A DNA stretch of 64,000 bases from Roseateles oligotrophus (GTDB taxonomy: Bacteria; Pseudomonadota; Gammaproteobacteria; Burkholderiales; Burkholderiaceae_C): NCBI RefSeq assembly GCF_025717515.1, contig NZ_JAJIRN010000010.1, positions 230,243 through 294,242 on the forward strand. The letters are read 5' to 3'. The notes beneath the pieces were generated by a model. The model was not told where the DNA came from. It did no database searches and worked only from the letters and a program-made list of their open reading frames with translations. Position 1 is the first letter of the stretch. Each line of letters begins with the position of its first letter. The translations under genes and the position numbers were made by a program. Of the stretch, positions 1 through 9,164 are shown piece by piece.

Positions 1-24
1 TTTGGCGCGGCCAGAACTCGATTT

Positions 25-735
25 TCAACCGCTCAGCAAGCCATCGATCACCTCGATCTTGCGGTCGCAGCGCGCCGCCAAGGCCGGGTTGTGGGTCACA
101 AACAGGATGGCGGTGCCTTGCTCCAGGTTGACCCGGCGCAGCAGGTCGAAGACGGCGGTGGCGCTTTTGCTGTCCAGATTGCCGGTCGGCTCGTCGGCCA
201 GCAGCAGCGCCGGGCGCATGGCCAGCGCGCGGGCCACGGCGACTCTTTGTTGCTGACCTCCGCTCAAATTACCCGCTAGCTTGTGCTGCCATTCGCTCAG
301 GCCGACGCTGGCCATCAGCGCCTGAGCGCGCTCATACATCGCCGCGTTGGGGAAGCCGGCCGCGCCCAGCATCGGCATCATCACGTTCTCCAGCGCGGTG
401 AAGGCGGTGATCAGGTGGTGGTACTGGAACACGAAGCCGATGTTGTGACCGCGCAGCCGGGTCAGCGCGCGGTCGTCCAACTGGGCGGTTTCTTCGCCAC
501 AAATCGCCAGCCCTCCGCTGCTCGGGCGGTCCAGCAGCCCGACGATATTGAGCAAGGTGCTTTTGCCCGAGCCCGAGGGCCCCATCACCGCGCAGAACTC
601 GCCCTGACGCAGGGTCAGGTCGATGCCATGCAGGACTTCGGTCGCAATCGCCGTGCCGGGATTGAACACCTTGCGCACGCCGTTCAACTGCACGACCACA
701 TCGCGGCGCGGGCTTGAGGGATCGAACTCAGCCAC
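25..735 (-). CDS. ABC transporter ATP-binding protein (LolD/MacB/DevA type)
   Basis: This is the cytoplasmic ATPase of an export ABC transporter of the LolD/MacB/DevA group. From a GTG start at 735 it is 236 residues, with Walker [10 protein letters not shown] at 52-60, Q-loop Q104, signature LSGGQ at 157-161, Walker B LLLADEP at 177-183 and the switch histidine H215. It is complete and canonical. The GTG start overlaps the stop of the upstream permease gene by 8 bases, which suits translational coupling; a longer ATG start at 783 would run 56 bases into the permease gene and adds residues without family character. It is the last gene of the adaptor-permease-ATPase operon. The exported substrate cannot be read from sequence. 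The family call is firm and the start is likely. Confidence 0.93.
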   Translation of the reverse strand: MAEFDPSSPRRDVVVQLNGVRKVFNPGTAIATEVLHGIDLTLRQGEFCAVMGPSGSGKSTLLNIVGLLDRPSSGGLAICGEETAQLDDRALTRLRGHNIGFVFQYHHLITAFTALENVMMPMLGAAGFPNAAMYERAQALMASVGLSEWQHKLAGNLSGGQQQRVAVARALAMRPALLLADEPTGNLDSKSATAVFDLLRRVNLEQGTAILFVTHNPALAARCDRKIEVIDGLLSG

Positions 736-2002
736 GGATCGCCACCACGGGGTCAAGTCTTGCCGCGCGCAAGGCCGGCGCAAAAGCGGCGATCAAGCCG
801 GTCAGCGTGGCCAGCAACAGCGCGAGCGCGAACAGCTTGGGATCAAACACCAAGGGGAACAGCGGCGTGCCGTCGGCATTGCGCGCATAGCGTTGCCAGA
901 GCAGCAGCGCGAGCGCACCGATGGCGCTGCCGACCAGCGAGCCGCCCATCCCCAGCAGCCCGCCTTGCAGCAGGAAGATGCGCAGGATCTGCCCTTGCGA
1001 AATCCCCATCGCGCGCAGAATGCCGATCTCGCGCGACTTCTGCACCACCACCACCACCAAAACGCTGGCGATGCCGAAGGCCACCGACAGGCCGACGAAG
1101 AAGCGGATCGCCGTATTGGCCGTGGTCTGGGCGCTGATGGCCGAAAAGAATTGCGCGCTGGACTTGATCCAACTGTCGGCCTCGACCTCGTTGCTGGCCG
1201 CGATCGCTTGCGCAATACGCTCGGCCGCGTACACATCGCGCACGGTCACTTCCAGGCTGCTGACGCCGCCGGGCAGGCCCAAGAGGCTTTGCGCGGTGTG
1301 CAGCGTCACAAAGCTGCTGCGCTGGTTGGCGCCCTTATTACCGAGGTCGAAGACGCCCACAATGCTCAGCGTGCTGACGCCTGCGGCTCCTGCACCGCCG
1401 GCCACCGTGTTGGCCGTCGTCACCCGGAGTTTGTCGCCCACGTCGACACCGAAATCCTTGGCCAACTCGCTGCCGATCAGGATGTCGCCTCCGCTGATAT
1501 TGGCGTGACCGCGCAGCATCTTGTCGCGCAGATCCACGATCCGGTAGTACAGCTCGGGCTCGATGCCATTGAGCGAAATCGCCCGGCTCGCATTGCCGCG
1601 CAGCACCAGCGCCGAGCCGCTTGCCAGCGGCGACACCACCAGCACCTCGGGCTTGGCGCGCACCTGCGCGGCCACCGCCTGCCATTGGTCGATCGACTTG
1701 ATCCGCTGCTGTGGCGCCTGCGTGATCGCACCCGGCTGCTCGGTCGGCGTGCCGGGGCGCAGCGCACGGGTCAGCTGCTGCGGCGGCAGCAATTGGATAT
1801 GCGCTTGCGCCGACAGCACGCGCCGGATGAAGTTGCCTTGCAGGCCGGCCAACAAGGCCGACATGAACACAATCACGCCGACACCGATGGCCACGCCGAC
1901 GATGATGAACAACGTTTGCAGCCGCCCTTCGTGCAATAAGCGCAGCGCCACGATCCATTCAAAGGGCAGCCAGGGCGGTAACTTTCTGGGCATAGGTTTC
2001 AA
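728..2002 (-). CDS. ABC transporter permease, FtsX/MacB type
   Basis: Inner-membrane permease of 424 residues. It has the FtsX/MacB topology: one membrane helix near residues 30-52, a long periplasmic domain (MacB-PCD region, about 53-285) and three helices in the last 140 residues. The third-quarter motif [10 protein letters not shown], conserved in FtsX-family permeases just after the second helix, is present. The family couples ATP hydrolysis to periplasmic movements rather than forming a classical channel. Its ATG overlaps the stop of the adaptor gene by four bases (ATGA), and the ATPase start overlaps its own stop, so the three genes are one translation-coupled operon. The arrangement resembles DevBCA or split MacAB. 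LolCE is the alternative, but the adjacent HlyD-type adaptor argues for trans-envelope export. Confidence 0.9.
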   Translation of the reverse strand: MKPMPRKLPPWLPFEWIVALRLLHEGRLQTLFIIVGVAIGVGVIVFMSALLAGLQGNFIRRVLSAQAHIQLLPPQQLTRALRPGTPTEQPGAITQAPQQRIKSIDQWQAVAAQVRAKPEVLVVSPLASGSALVLRGNASRAISLNGIEPELYYRIVDLRDKMLRGHANISGGDILIGSELAKDFGVDVGDKLRVTTANTVAGGAGAAGVSTLSIVGVFDLGNKGANQRSSFVTLHTAQSLLGLPGGVSSLEVTVRDVYAAERIAQAIAASNEVEADSWIKSSAQFFSAISAQTTANTAIRFFVGLSVAFGIASVLVVVVVQKSREIGILRAMGISQGQILRIFLLQGGLLGMGGSLVGSAIGALALLLWQRYARNADGTPLFPLVFDPKLFALALLLATLTGLIAAFAPALRAARLDPVVAIRG

Positions 2003-3249
2003 CGCTTTGCTGGGCCGACAGCGCCTGGCTTGATGCGCACATGGGCGCCGGGCTCGACCGCCTCACTGGCCAACAGCAGCCGGTCGCCCTCGGCCAGCCC
2101 GTCCAGCAGCTCGGCATGGCCGCCGCTGCGCAAGCCCAGGCGCAGTTCGCGCCGCGTGGCGCGGCCCGATTCGTCAATGCGCAGCGCCCAAGGTGCCATG
2201 CCCGGCGCTTCATGCAGCGTACTCAAGGGCAGCAACAAGGCCTGCGGTTTGCGCGCCACCTCGATGTCCACCGAGACCGTCATGTCCTGGCTCAGATAGG
2301 CCGGCGGCGCGGCCACATCGAGCTTGACCTCGACCGCGCCGGTCTGCGCGTTGACGCCCGGGTTGATGAAGGCGAGCGTGGCCGGGAAGCGCTGATCCGG
2401 GTAGGCGTCGGCCGAGGCCAAGGCCTTTTGCCCCAGTGCAATCAGGTGCAGATTGCGCTCGTCAATGTTCAGGACCAGCTGGGTACGCCCACTCGGTGAC
2501 AGCGTCATCAGCTGCTTGCCGGCCTGCACGACATCACCGACCTCGACATTGCGGCCGATCAGCGTGCCGTCGGCCGGGGCGCTGATGCGGGCATAGCGGG
2601 CGCGGGCGCGGGCCGCTTCGGCGCTGGCGCGGGCTTGTGCCAACGCAGCCTCGGCCAACGCGTGATCGCTGCCCTGTGGGCGCAGCGATTCGGTCTGCTT
2701 TTGGGTCAAGCGCCATTGGGCATCGCTCAATTCCAGCGCGTTGCGGGCCTGATCGAGCGCGGCCTCGCCGATAAAGCCTTGCGCGAACAGCGCCTGCTGG
2801 CGGCTCAGCTGCGCCTTGGCGTTATTCAGGTTCGACAGCGCTTGGCGCTGCTGCTGCTCGGCGACCGGCAGCTGCAAATCCGTCACCTGGCGCAAACGGG
2901 CCTGGGCCTGCTGCAGCGCCATCTCGGCCTGGCGCAGGCCGGCTTGCAGCTCGCTGGCCTCCAGCTCGATCAGCAGGTCGCCGGCGCGCACCACCTGACC
3001 CTCGACGACCGGCACGCGCAACACGGTGGCGGTGATCTGCGCGGCAATATCGACCCGGTGCGGCGCTTCCACCCGTCCGCTGGCCACCACCGACTGGACA
3101 AAATCGCGCCGCATCACCGTCTCGGCCTCGATCTCCGGCCCCTGCCAATGGCGCCAAGCCACCCCGGCAAGCAACAGCGTCGGGGCGAGCAAGGCAAGCT
3201 TTGATTTCCAGCCGAGTTTGTGCAGTATTGCGGGCAGGAACGGTTTCAT
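1999..3249 (-). CDS. HlyD/MacA-type periplasmic adaptor
   Basis: Membrane-fusion (adaptor) protein of 416 residues and first gene of the operon. An N-terminal membrane anchor (about residues 18-32) is followed by a barrel-sandwich half-motif, a long alpha-hairpin rich in Ala, Gln and Leu (about 100-210), the second half of the lipoyl-like domain (ADGTLIGRNVEVGDVV) and beta-barrel and membrane-proximal domains. Such proteins bridge an inner-membrane transporter to an outer-membrane TolC channel. No TolC-like gene is adjacent, so an outer-membrane partner would have to be encoded elsewhere. It ends with ATGA overlap onto the permease. A 198-base non-coding gap separates it from the divergent GST gene. 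Confidence 0.9.
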   Translation of the reverse strand: MKPFLPAILHKLGWKSKLALLAPTLLLAGVAWRHWQGPEIEAETVMRRDFVQSVVASGRVEAPHRVDIAAQITATVLRVPVVEGQVVRAGDLLIELEASELQAGLRQAEMALQQAQARLRQVTDLQLPVAEQQQRQALSNLNNAKAQLSRQQALFAQGFIGEAALDQARNALELSDAQWRLTQKQTESLRPQGSDHALAEAALAQARASAEAARARARYARISAPADGTLIGRNVEVGDVVQAGKQLMTLSPSGRTQLVLNIDERNLHLIALGQKALASADAYPDQRFPATLAFINPGVNAQTGAVEVKLDVAAPPAYLSQDMTVSVDIEVARKPQALLLPLSTLHEAPGMAPWALRIDESGRATRRELRLGLRSGGHAELLDGLAEGDRLLLASEAVEPGAHVRIKPGAVGPAKR

Positions 3250-3453
3250 GCGGGGGAGGACTCAAGGCTTGGGGCGATGCCTCAGTCTCGGTCGCCAGGG
3301 CGGCGGCGGCCTTGCGCTATGTCAAGCAGCAGGCGCGCAGGGCTTGTGCTGATTGGGGCGATCGCTAGCCCAAGCCAAATAGGTCCGTGCCATGCGGGTT
3401 AATCCAATTCGGGGTAGGCTTTGCGGTCTTTCAACCCGTGAGGAACAATGGTT

Positions 3454-4062
3454 ATGAAGCTCTATTACAGCCCCGGCGCCTGTTCGTTGTCGCCGCATAT
3501 TGCGCTGCTTGAGGCGGGCCTGAAGTTCGACCTCGTGCTGGCCAGCACCAAGACCAAGAAGCTGGCCGACGGCAGCGACTTCATGCTGATCAACCCCAAG
3601 GGCTCGGTGCCGGTCCTGGAGCTGGACAACGGCGAGCGCCTGACCGAAGGCCCGGCCATCGTCCAGTACATCGCCGATCAGGCGCCCGCCAAGCAGCTGG
3701 CGCCGGCCAACGGCTCGATGGCGCGCTACCGGCTGCAGGAATGGCTGAACTTCATCACCTCCGAGCTGCACAAAGGCTTCTCGCCGCTGTTCAACCCGGC
3801 CACCACGGAAGAATACAAACCGCAGGTGCGCGCCAAGCTGGCCGAGCGTTTCGCCTGGGTCAATGAGCAGCTCGAAGGCAAGCAGTATCTGATGGGCGAG
3901 CAGTTCAGCGTCGCCGACGCCTACTTGTTCGTGGTCAGCAACTGGGGCCAATATGTGGGCGTGGATGTTGCCGGCTACCCCAACTTGGTCGCCTTCCGTG
4001 CCCGTGTCGCGGCGCGCCCGGCGGTGATCGCGGCGATGACCGCCGAAGGTCTGCTGAAGTAA
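3454..4062 (+). CDS. gstA: Beta-class glutathione S-transferase
   Basis: Glutathione transferase of 202 residues from the second ATG. That start places the catalytic cysteine at position 10 (SPGACSLSPH) and the active-site histidine at 106 (SELHKGF), exactly the numbering of bacterial beta-class GSTs. It also gives GAGGA at 3440-3444 a 9-base spacing, against 3 bases for the upstream ATG at 3448. The thioredoxin-fold N-domain has the cis-proline motif GSVPVLEL and the E/S glutathione-binding turn (TEGPAIVQY). The helical C-domain holds GEQFSVADAYLFV. The predicted role is conjugation or reduction of electrophiles in the cytosol. It is monocistronic, with its own terminator. The symbol is by family resemblance. 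Confidence 0.92.
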   Translation: MKLYYSPGACSLSPHIALLEAGLKFDLVLASTKTKKLADGSDFMLINPKGSVPVLELDNGERLTEGPAIVQYIADQAPAKQLAPANGSMARYRLQEWLNFITSELHKGFSPLFNPATTEEYKPQVRAKLAERFAWVNEQLEGKQYLMGEQFSVADAYLFVVSNWGQYVGVDVAGYPNLVAFRARVAARPAVIAAMTAEGLLK

Positions 4063-4088
4063 GCCGTCACTCGCGTGAGCCGGCCCTG

Positions 4089-4112
4089 AAAAACGCGCTT
4101 CGGCGCGTTTTC
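4089..4112 (+). terminator. UUCG-loop hairpin terminator
   Basis: A perfect 9-bp stem (arms 4090-4098 and 4103-4111) closes a C(TTCG)G tetraloop. The outer A-T pairs supply A- and T-rich ends on both strands, so it can terminate the GST transcript (+) and the converging lipoprotein transcript (-). Confidence 0.85.
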
Positions 4113-4127
4113 ATTTGCCGGCCCTTA

Positions 4128-6158
4128 TCACTGCGTCGCCAAGGCGTAGCGCGTGTAGTAACGCCGCCCCGCAGCGTCTTGCGCGCCGAGCCAGAATTCG
4201 ACCGTCATGGTGGCCGAGCTTGGCCACGCGACCGGCGCCAAAACCAAGGCGGTCTTGCCGCCGCTTGGCGGCTCGTAGTCAACATACAAAGGCAAGACGA
4301 AGCCGTCCAGCAAGGCCCGCACGCTGATCAAACGCATGTCTGGATTGGCGGCCGCCCAGTTGGAGAAATTGATTGTCAGACCGGCGCGCAGGGCCGCCGT
4401 CGTGAGCGGCTGACTGCTGCTCAGGCCATCGATGGCGGGGAAGCGTGCCACCGGCGTGACGGCGGGTACATCGGCTAACAAATAGGCCGAACGGGTCTCC
4501 GTCAAGGGCTTGTCATCGAGCGTAAAGCTGGCGCTGTACTTCGCGCCGCGCTGGCTCTCGGCGCTGCCCAGCCAGCCGAGGGCCGATTGCCGCAAGACCA
4601 GTTCGGCAATACTGCCGGTTGGTTTGACCAGCTTCGCGCCCGGCGTGTCGGAGATGCACAGCAGCGGCCGGCCGCAATAGGCAAACGGAATGCTGTAGCC
4701 GCTCTGCAGTTGCACGGTGGCGGTGTCCATGATCTTGGCCGGCGTGGCGGTGTTTGACATCCCTTGAATCGCCACCTGTATGCCGACCCAGGGATTGGGC
4801 GCGGGGCTGGCGGCAGTGACGTTGGCATCCGGCCCCAGGTGAATGACGTTGACCGGGTAGACGTGCATGGCGAAATTTCGGCCATTGCCGACCAGGCCCC
4901 ATAGGCCCGGCGTGCTCGCTGAGGCGCCCTTGGTGAAGGAGGCGGCATCGCTGAACTGACCCAGCAGGGCGCCGCTGGAATCGGTGACGTTGGCCGATAT
5001 CAGCACCTTTTTGCACAGCCCTGCCACCAGCGCGTCATCGGCACAACCGGTCACCATGAAGCGGCCGAGCTGACCCTTCTTGACCGCAAAATCGGCCAGT
5101 TTGGCGGCCATCGCGTCCTTGTCGGCGCTGTCGTGCTGGCTGTAGGCGGCGAGCTGAGTGGCGGCCTTGAAGTCGGCCGCTGTTTTGCCTTGCGCGATCA
5201 AGCTGTTCAAGCCGGCTGCCAACTCATCCAGCAAGGGCAAGTTGTCCAGCGTCGCCTTGGCGGTCGAGGCCAGCTTCAGCGTCGAGGTAATGGCCGTGGC
5301 CGGCGCCGCGCCGGTGCTCTTGAGCAACTCGGTTTGCGCCGCGCCCAAACTGACCTGAACCTCGGGGTTGGCGCTGTTGATCAGCTTGTTGCTGATCAGC
5401 AATTGTTCGACGCCCTTGCTGTTCTTGCTCAGCTGAACGCGCAGGGATTCCAGCAACAGATCCTGCGCACTCTTGTTGGCCGTAAAACTGGCATCACCGA
5501 GCAGGTCCAGGGCGGCCGTGTTGGTGATCTTCAGATCGCTCAACTGGGTCTTGATCAGGGTCTTGACGAACTCGCCGGCGGCGCTGGCGGCCGAGGCTGC
5601 CGGTGCGGCCATGGCTGCGGCGCTGGCGGCGGAACTGGCAAACGCCGGCTGCGGGTCGCTGCCCATGGCCAGCGCGACGATGGCGTTGCTGAGTGGCGTG
5701 ATGTTGGCGACCATCGCGGGCTTGGCCGCGTCAAGCACCGGCACCGCCGAATGCAGCACCTGCGGGTTGCCGCTGGCGTCAATGCCGGTGGCCTGGATCA
5801 GCAGGGGCAGCTTCAAGACCTTGTTGCTCAGGCTCAGGCTGTAGGAGCCATCGGCCGGCTTGGTGGTGGCCGTGCCAAGCGGAGCGCCGCTGCCGTCAAT
5901 CACCTTGACCAAGGCATTGGTCAGGGGTGCACCCACGGCCGCCACACCGCTGAGTGTTGGCGTCACTGCGAAGGTGGTGACACCGGACGCGGCGCTGTCC
6001 GGCGGTGTGGTGGAGCCGGTGTCGGAGCCGCCGCCGCCGCAGGCCGCGAGGGCCAAGGCGAAGAACGCGGCCAAGGTGATGTTGCGCACGGAGCTGAACA
6101 GCGATGCTCCCGCCCACGCTCCTGGCAGGCTGGACGTGGTGAATTTGGGGCTTGGCAT
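4128..6158 (-). CDS. Large secreted lipoprotein of unknown function
   Basis: 676 residues with an N-terminal export signal ending in the lipobox LAAC (Cys40), followed by a GGGGSD linker, so it is a lipid-anchored envelope protein. The first 39 residues are long for a signal peptide, and a start at a later in-frame codon is possible. Residues about 60-170 (SGVAAVGAPLTNALVKV and the following ADGSYSL) look like a carboxypeptidase-regulatory-type beta-sandwich seen at the front of many Burkholderiales lipoproteins. The middle is Ala- and Leu-rich and probably helical. The C-terminal half (about 340-676) contains paired cysteines (CADDALVAGLC; CGRPLLC) and no motif I recognise. It stands alone, convergent with the GST gene. 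No function is assigned. Confidence 0.8.
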   Translation of the reverse strand: MPSPKFTTSSLPGAWAGASLFSSVRNITLAAFFALALAACGGGGSDTGSTTPPDSAASGVTTFAVTPTLSGVAAVGAPLTNALVKVIDGSGAPLGTATTKPADGSYSLSLSNKVLKLPLLIQATGIDASGNPQVLHSAVPVLDAAKPAMVANITPLSNAIVALAMGSDPQPAFASSAASAAAMAAPAASAASAAGEFVKTLIKTQLSDLKITNTAALDLLGDASFTANKSAQDLLLESLRVQLSKNSKGVEQLLISNKLINSANPEVQVSLGAAQTELLKSTGAAPATAITSTLKLASTAKATLDNLPLLDELAAGLNSLIAQGKTAADFKAATQLAAYSQHDSADKDAMAAKLADFAVKKGQLGRFMVTGCADDALVAGLCKKVLISANVTDSSGALLGQFSDAASFTKGASASTPGLWGLVGNGRNFAMHVYPVNVIHLGPDANVTAASPAPNPWVGIQVAIQGMSNTATPAKIMDTATVQLQSGYSIPFAYCGRPLLCISDTPGAKLVKPTGSIAELVLRQSALGWLGSAESQRGAKYSASFTLDDKPLTETRSAYLLADVPAVTPVARFPAIDGLSSSQPLTTAALRAGLTINFSNWAAANPDMRLISVRALLDGFVLPLYVDYEPPSGGKTALVLAPVAWPSSATMTVEFWLGAQDAAGRRYYTRYALATQ

Positions 6159-6258
6159 GGCTGCGTTCTATTGAGCGGAAGTTCCCAACATGATAGGGAG
6201 CCTGCGCAGCGCCGAAACGCCGAAGAGCCGGGGCTTTAGGCCGGATATCGCAGGCCGC

Positions 6259-7446
6259 TCAGTACGCCCGCTCGACCCGGTTGCGCCCTTCGCGCTTGGC
6301 CTTGTAGAGCGCCGCGTCGGCGCGGCCAAGCAGGTCGTCGAGCGCTTCCTCCTGGCCGCGCGGCATCGCGATGCCGATGCTGACGGTGCATTGAATGGCG
6401 CCAAATTCGCTGCCGAAGAGCTCATCCTCGACGCTTTGGCGCAACCGCTCGGCCAGCTTGACCGCATCCTCGGCGCTGACGTCTTGCCACACGACGGCAA
6501 ACTCCTCGCCGCCCATGCGCACGGCCAGGTCATTCGGCCGCACATGGTTGAGCAATAGTCGGCCCAAGCCGCGCAGCACGGCGTCGCCGGCGGCATGGCC
6601 GTGGCGATCATTGATCTGTTTGAAATGATCAAAGTCGATCATGGCGACCACCACGCTGGGTGCGGCCTTGGCGACAAGACCGCGTTGGCGCAGGCGGCCG
6701 ATGCGGTTCTTCATGCCGCGCCGGTTGAGCAGGCTCGTCAAGGGGTCGATCTCGACCATCGACCAAAGGCTGCGCTGCAATTCGCTATTGACCAGCAAGA
6801 GCACGGCGAAGGCCTGGCCTGTCAGCAAAACGATGAAGAGCAGCAACCACAGCCCGTTGACCGTGACCGCCTGCTCGAGCGAACCGGCAAAGGCGGGTGT
6901 CACGGTGATTGCGCGCAGCGCATAGGCTGCCACCGACAAGGACAAATCGACCAGCATCAGGCCGAGCGCGAAACCACCCCGGCTGTTCCATGAGCGGATG
7001 ATGGGCGGCAGCGCGAAACCGCGCAGCAGCGCGCTGGCGGCCAGGGTCAGCGGCAGTGACAGCAAACTCCACTGCGGCTGCCCCGTGCTCACCACCAGCA
7101 CCGAAGCCAAGCAGGCCAGTCCGGTGAACAAGATCACCGGCAGCCTGTGCAGGCGCAGGCCCAGAAAACTGCGCACCGCCAGCAGCACCAAAGCGCTGGA
7201 AATCACGCCGCCGATATGGCCGATGCTGAGCCAGGGTGTGGGCGCGCCGAAGGACACCAGCAGCGCGCGCAACAGTTGCGCCAGCGCGATGACACCAAAG
7301 GCGCCGGCCCAGAGCCACAGCCCATGGCGGCCACGCGCGCTCCAGGCGCCTCCGAGGGTGACCACTGCCATCAGCATCGCCACCACCTGATAGACGATCA
7401 GCAGCGTGGGGATATCCAGCGTGGGGAGGTGGAAAGGCGTCTGCAT
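6259..7446 (-). CDS. Membrane diguanylate cyclase (GGDEF)
   Basis: 395 residues. The first about 215 are a hydrophobic domain with six to seven predicted membrane helices and no recognised ligand motif. The C-terminal GGDEF domain (about 230-395) makes cyclic di-GMP from two GTP. The active-site signature is GGEEF at 312-316, and the product-inhibition I-site RPND at 303-306 lies five residues upstream, so both activity and feedback look intact. Other family blocks are present (DPLTSLLNRRG, DFDHFKQINDRHGH, SIGIA). It is transcribed alone and divergently from the solute-binding protein gene at 7554. The sensed signal is unknown. Confidence 0.92.
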   Translation of the reverse strand: MQTPFHLPTLDIPTLLIVYQVVAMLMAVVTLGGAWSARGRHGLWLWAGAFGVIALAQLLRALLVSFGAPTPWLSIGHIGGVISSALVLLAVRSFLGLRLHRLPVILFTGLACLASVLVVSTGQPQWSLLSLPLTLAASALLRGFALPPIIRSWNSRGGFALGLMLVDLSLSVAAYALRAITVTPAFAGSLEQAVTVNGLWLLLFIVLLTGQAFAVLLLVNSELQRSLWSMVEIDPLTSLLNRRGMKNRIGRLRQRGLVAKAAPSVVVAMIDFDHFKQINDRHGHAAGDAVLRGLGRLLLNHVRPNDLAVRMGGEEFAVVWQDVSAEDAVKLAERLRQSVEDELFGSEFGAIQCTVSIGIAMPRGQEEALDDLLGRADAALYKAKREGRNRVERAY

Positions 7447-7553
7447 GGGGGTCCATTGTCCATGCCGCGCAGCTCACCTCCACTTTGCTCGCCACGCCGC
7501 TGCTGCCAGGTGCTGGACTGCGGTATGGTTGCACATCGTTGGAGTGCAAACAG

Positions 7554-8333
7554 ATGTCCCCATCAAGCCCGCCCGGTCGCGACCGGCTCTGCCGCCGCCG
7601 CCGCCGCTTGCTGCTTGCCGGCTTGGCCGCGCTGACCCCGCCGGCCCGGGCACTGGAGCCGATAGCATTGGCCAGCACCGAGTTTCCGCCCTACACCGGA
7701 GAGAGTTTGCTTAGCGGGGGCTTCCTGACCCGTGCGATCGCGATGGCTTTTGAGTACTCGGGCTACGCGGCACAGACCAGCTTCTACCCCTGGAACCGCG
7801 CGCTCCAATTGACCCAGACCGGCAAGGTCGATGGCATCACCGCCATTTGGCGCACCGCCGAACGCGAGCAATGGCTGGCCTTCTCCGACCCCATCGTCAA
7901 TAACGAGCTCGGCTTCTATGCGCTTGCCGAACGAGGGCCCTTGTTACTCAAGCTATCGGACATCAAGGACCGCAAGCTGAAGGTCGGCGTCGTGCGCGGC
8001 TACGCCCTACCCAAGGCCTTGCTTGATCTGAAGCCACAGTTAGAGGAAACGCTGAATGACGCGACCGGCTTGCGCATGCTGGCCGCCCAGCGCATGGACC
8101 TGATGCTGATCGACCGGGCCGTGGGCCACCACATCCTGACCGAACAAGTGCCGGGCTCGCGGGCGAGCCTGGTCTGGCAGAACATTGTGGTGGAGGCCAT
8201 GCCCTTGCACATGGCCTTGCGGCGCGACTCGCCCCGGCAGGTTCAACAACTGACCGCTTTCAATGCCGGCCTGGCCGCCATCACCGCAGATGGCTCACTC
8301 ACCAGACTCAAGAAGGAATACGGTTTGGCTTAG
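7554..8333 (+). CDS. Periplasmic solute-binding protein, family 3
   Basis: 259 residues from the ATG at 7554, chosen because a basic stretch and hydrophobic export signal (CRRRRRLLLAGLAAL) follow directly. An upstream ATG at 7485 would put 23 uncharged residues before it. The mature part matches the SBP_bac_3 fold of polar amino-acid binding proteins: TEFPPYTG near the start, the hinge block for WNRALQLTQTGKVDGI, SDPIVNNELGF, and the second-lobe VGVVRGYAL. There are no ABC permease or ATPase genes next to it. Orphan proteins of this type in Burkholderiales often act as sensors or have unknown ligands. The arginine-rich leader is suggestive of Tat export but lacks a clear twin-arginine consensus. 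Confidence 0.85.
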   Translation: MSPSSPPGRDRLCRRRRRLLLAGLAALTPPARALEPIALASTEFPPYTGESLLSGGFLTRAIAMAFEYSGYAAQTSFYPWNRALQLTQTGKVDGITAIWRTAEREQWLAFSDPIVNNELGFYALAERGPLLLKLSDIKDRKLKVGVVRGYALPKALLDLKPQLEETLNDATGLRMLAAQRMDLMLIDRAVGHHILTEQVPGSRASLVWQNIVVEAMPLHMALRRDSPRQVQQLTAFNAGLAAITADGSLTRLKKEYGLA

Positions 8334-8341
8334 CTGCCGAG

Positions 8342-9025
8342 TTACAGCCAGCTGCTGATCGCCTCCAGCGGCTTCTTGATACCGCCATGCACCGGCACTT
8401 GACAGCCGGCCTTGGGGTAGCCGACGACCAGCAGAATGACCGCCTTCTCGGCCTCGGGCCGGCCACACAGCTTGCTCAAGAAGCCCATCGGGCTGGGCGT
8501 GTGGGTCAAGGTGGCAAGGCCGGCGTCATGCAGCGCACTGATCAAGAAGCCGGTGGCGATGCCGACCGACTCGGGCACGTAGTAATGGCTGAAGCGCTCG
8601 CCTTGTGCATCGATGCCGTATTTCTGCGCAAAGATCGCGATCAAGACCGGCGCTTCTTCCAGAAAGGGCTTGCTGGCGTCGGTGCCCAGCGGAGCCAGCG
8701 CGCGCAGCCATTCTTCGGGCGCGCGGCCGCTATAAAAAGTGCGCTCTTCTTCCTCGGCGGCGGCGCGAATCTGCGCCTTGCGATCGGCGTCGGTGATAAC
8801 GACGAAATGCCAGGGCTGCTGGTTGGCACCCGAAGGCGCGGTGCCGGCGGCGAGCAGGCATTGCTCGATCACCGCGCGGTCCACGGGCCGGCTGTCATAG
8901 TCGCGCACGGTACGGCGGCGCAACAGATTCTGGTAGTTGGCCTGAGCGTGCTCCAGCATGGTCTGGCTGGGCAGTTCGCGGTAGCCCGTCAAGGGCTCCA
9001 TGGCGGGGGCGGGCATTGTGTGCAT
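8342..9025 (-). CDS. Nitroreductase-fold flavoprotein, iodotyrosine-deiodinase-like
   Basis: 227 residues from the ATG at 9025, a start that avoids 56 residues of non-family leader. FMN-binding blocks are [13 protein letters not shown] and [15 protein letters not shown] near the N-terminus and a C-terminal [17 protein letters not shown]. The lid region EEEERTFY and the later SKPFLEEAP align by eye with mammalian and bacterial iodotyrosine deiodinase, including the Glu, Tyr and Lys that hold the substrate zwitterion, with the Tyr displaced one place. Established: that subfamily reductively removes halogens from halotyrosines using FMN and NAD(P)H. Whether this enzyme does so, or is a general nitro/ene reductase, is not decided. 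It converges with the binding-protein gene 8 bases away. Confidence 0.85.
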   Translation of the reverse strand: MHTMPAPAMEPLTGYRELPSQTMLEHAQANYQNLLRRRTVRDYDSRPVDRAVIEQCLLAAGTAPSGANQQPWHFVVITDADRKAQIRAAAEEEERTFYSGRAPEEWLRALAPLGTDASKPFLEEAPVLIAIFAQKYGIDAQGERFSHYYVPESVGIATGFLISALHDAGLATLTHTPSPMGFLSKLCGRPEAEKAVILLVVGYPKAGCQVPVHGGIKKPLEAISSWL

Positions 9026-9130
9026 GAAACGGCAATCGAGTGAAGTTGCAGGAGACGCTTTGGGGTGGGCGGCCCAAGATCGGCACCCGGGTTGGGTGAG
9101 GCGCCAGCATAACGCCGACATGTGACGCAT

Positions 9131-9148
9131 TAAATCGGGCCTGACCCC
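9131..9148. repeat. Single arm of the GGGTCAGG palindromic element
   Basis: TTAAATCGGGCCTGACCCCA, in the gap between two minus-strand genes, carries one CCTGACCCCA arm preceded by TTAAAT, like the arms of the full palindrome at 22251-22291. The second arm is not visible, so this is probably a decayed copy. Confidence 0.45.
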
Positions 9149-9164
9149 AGCATGCCGGGCCGCC

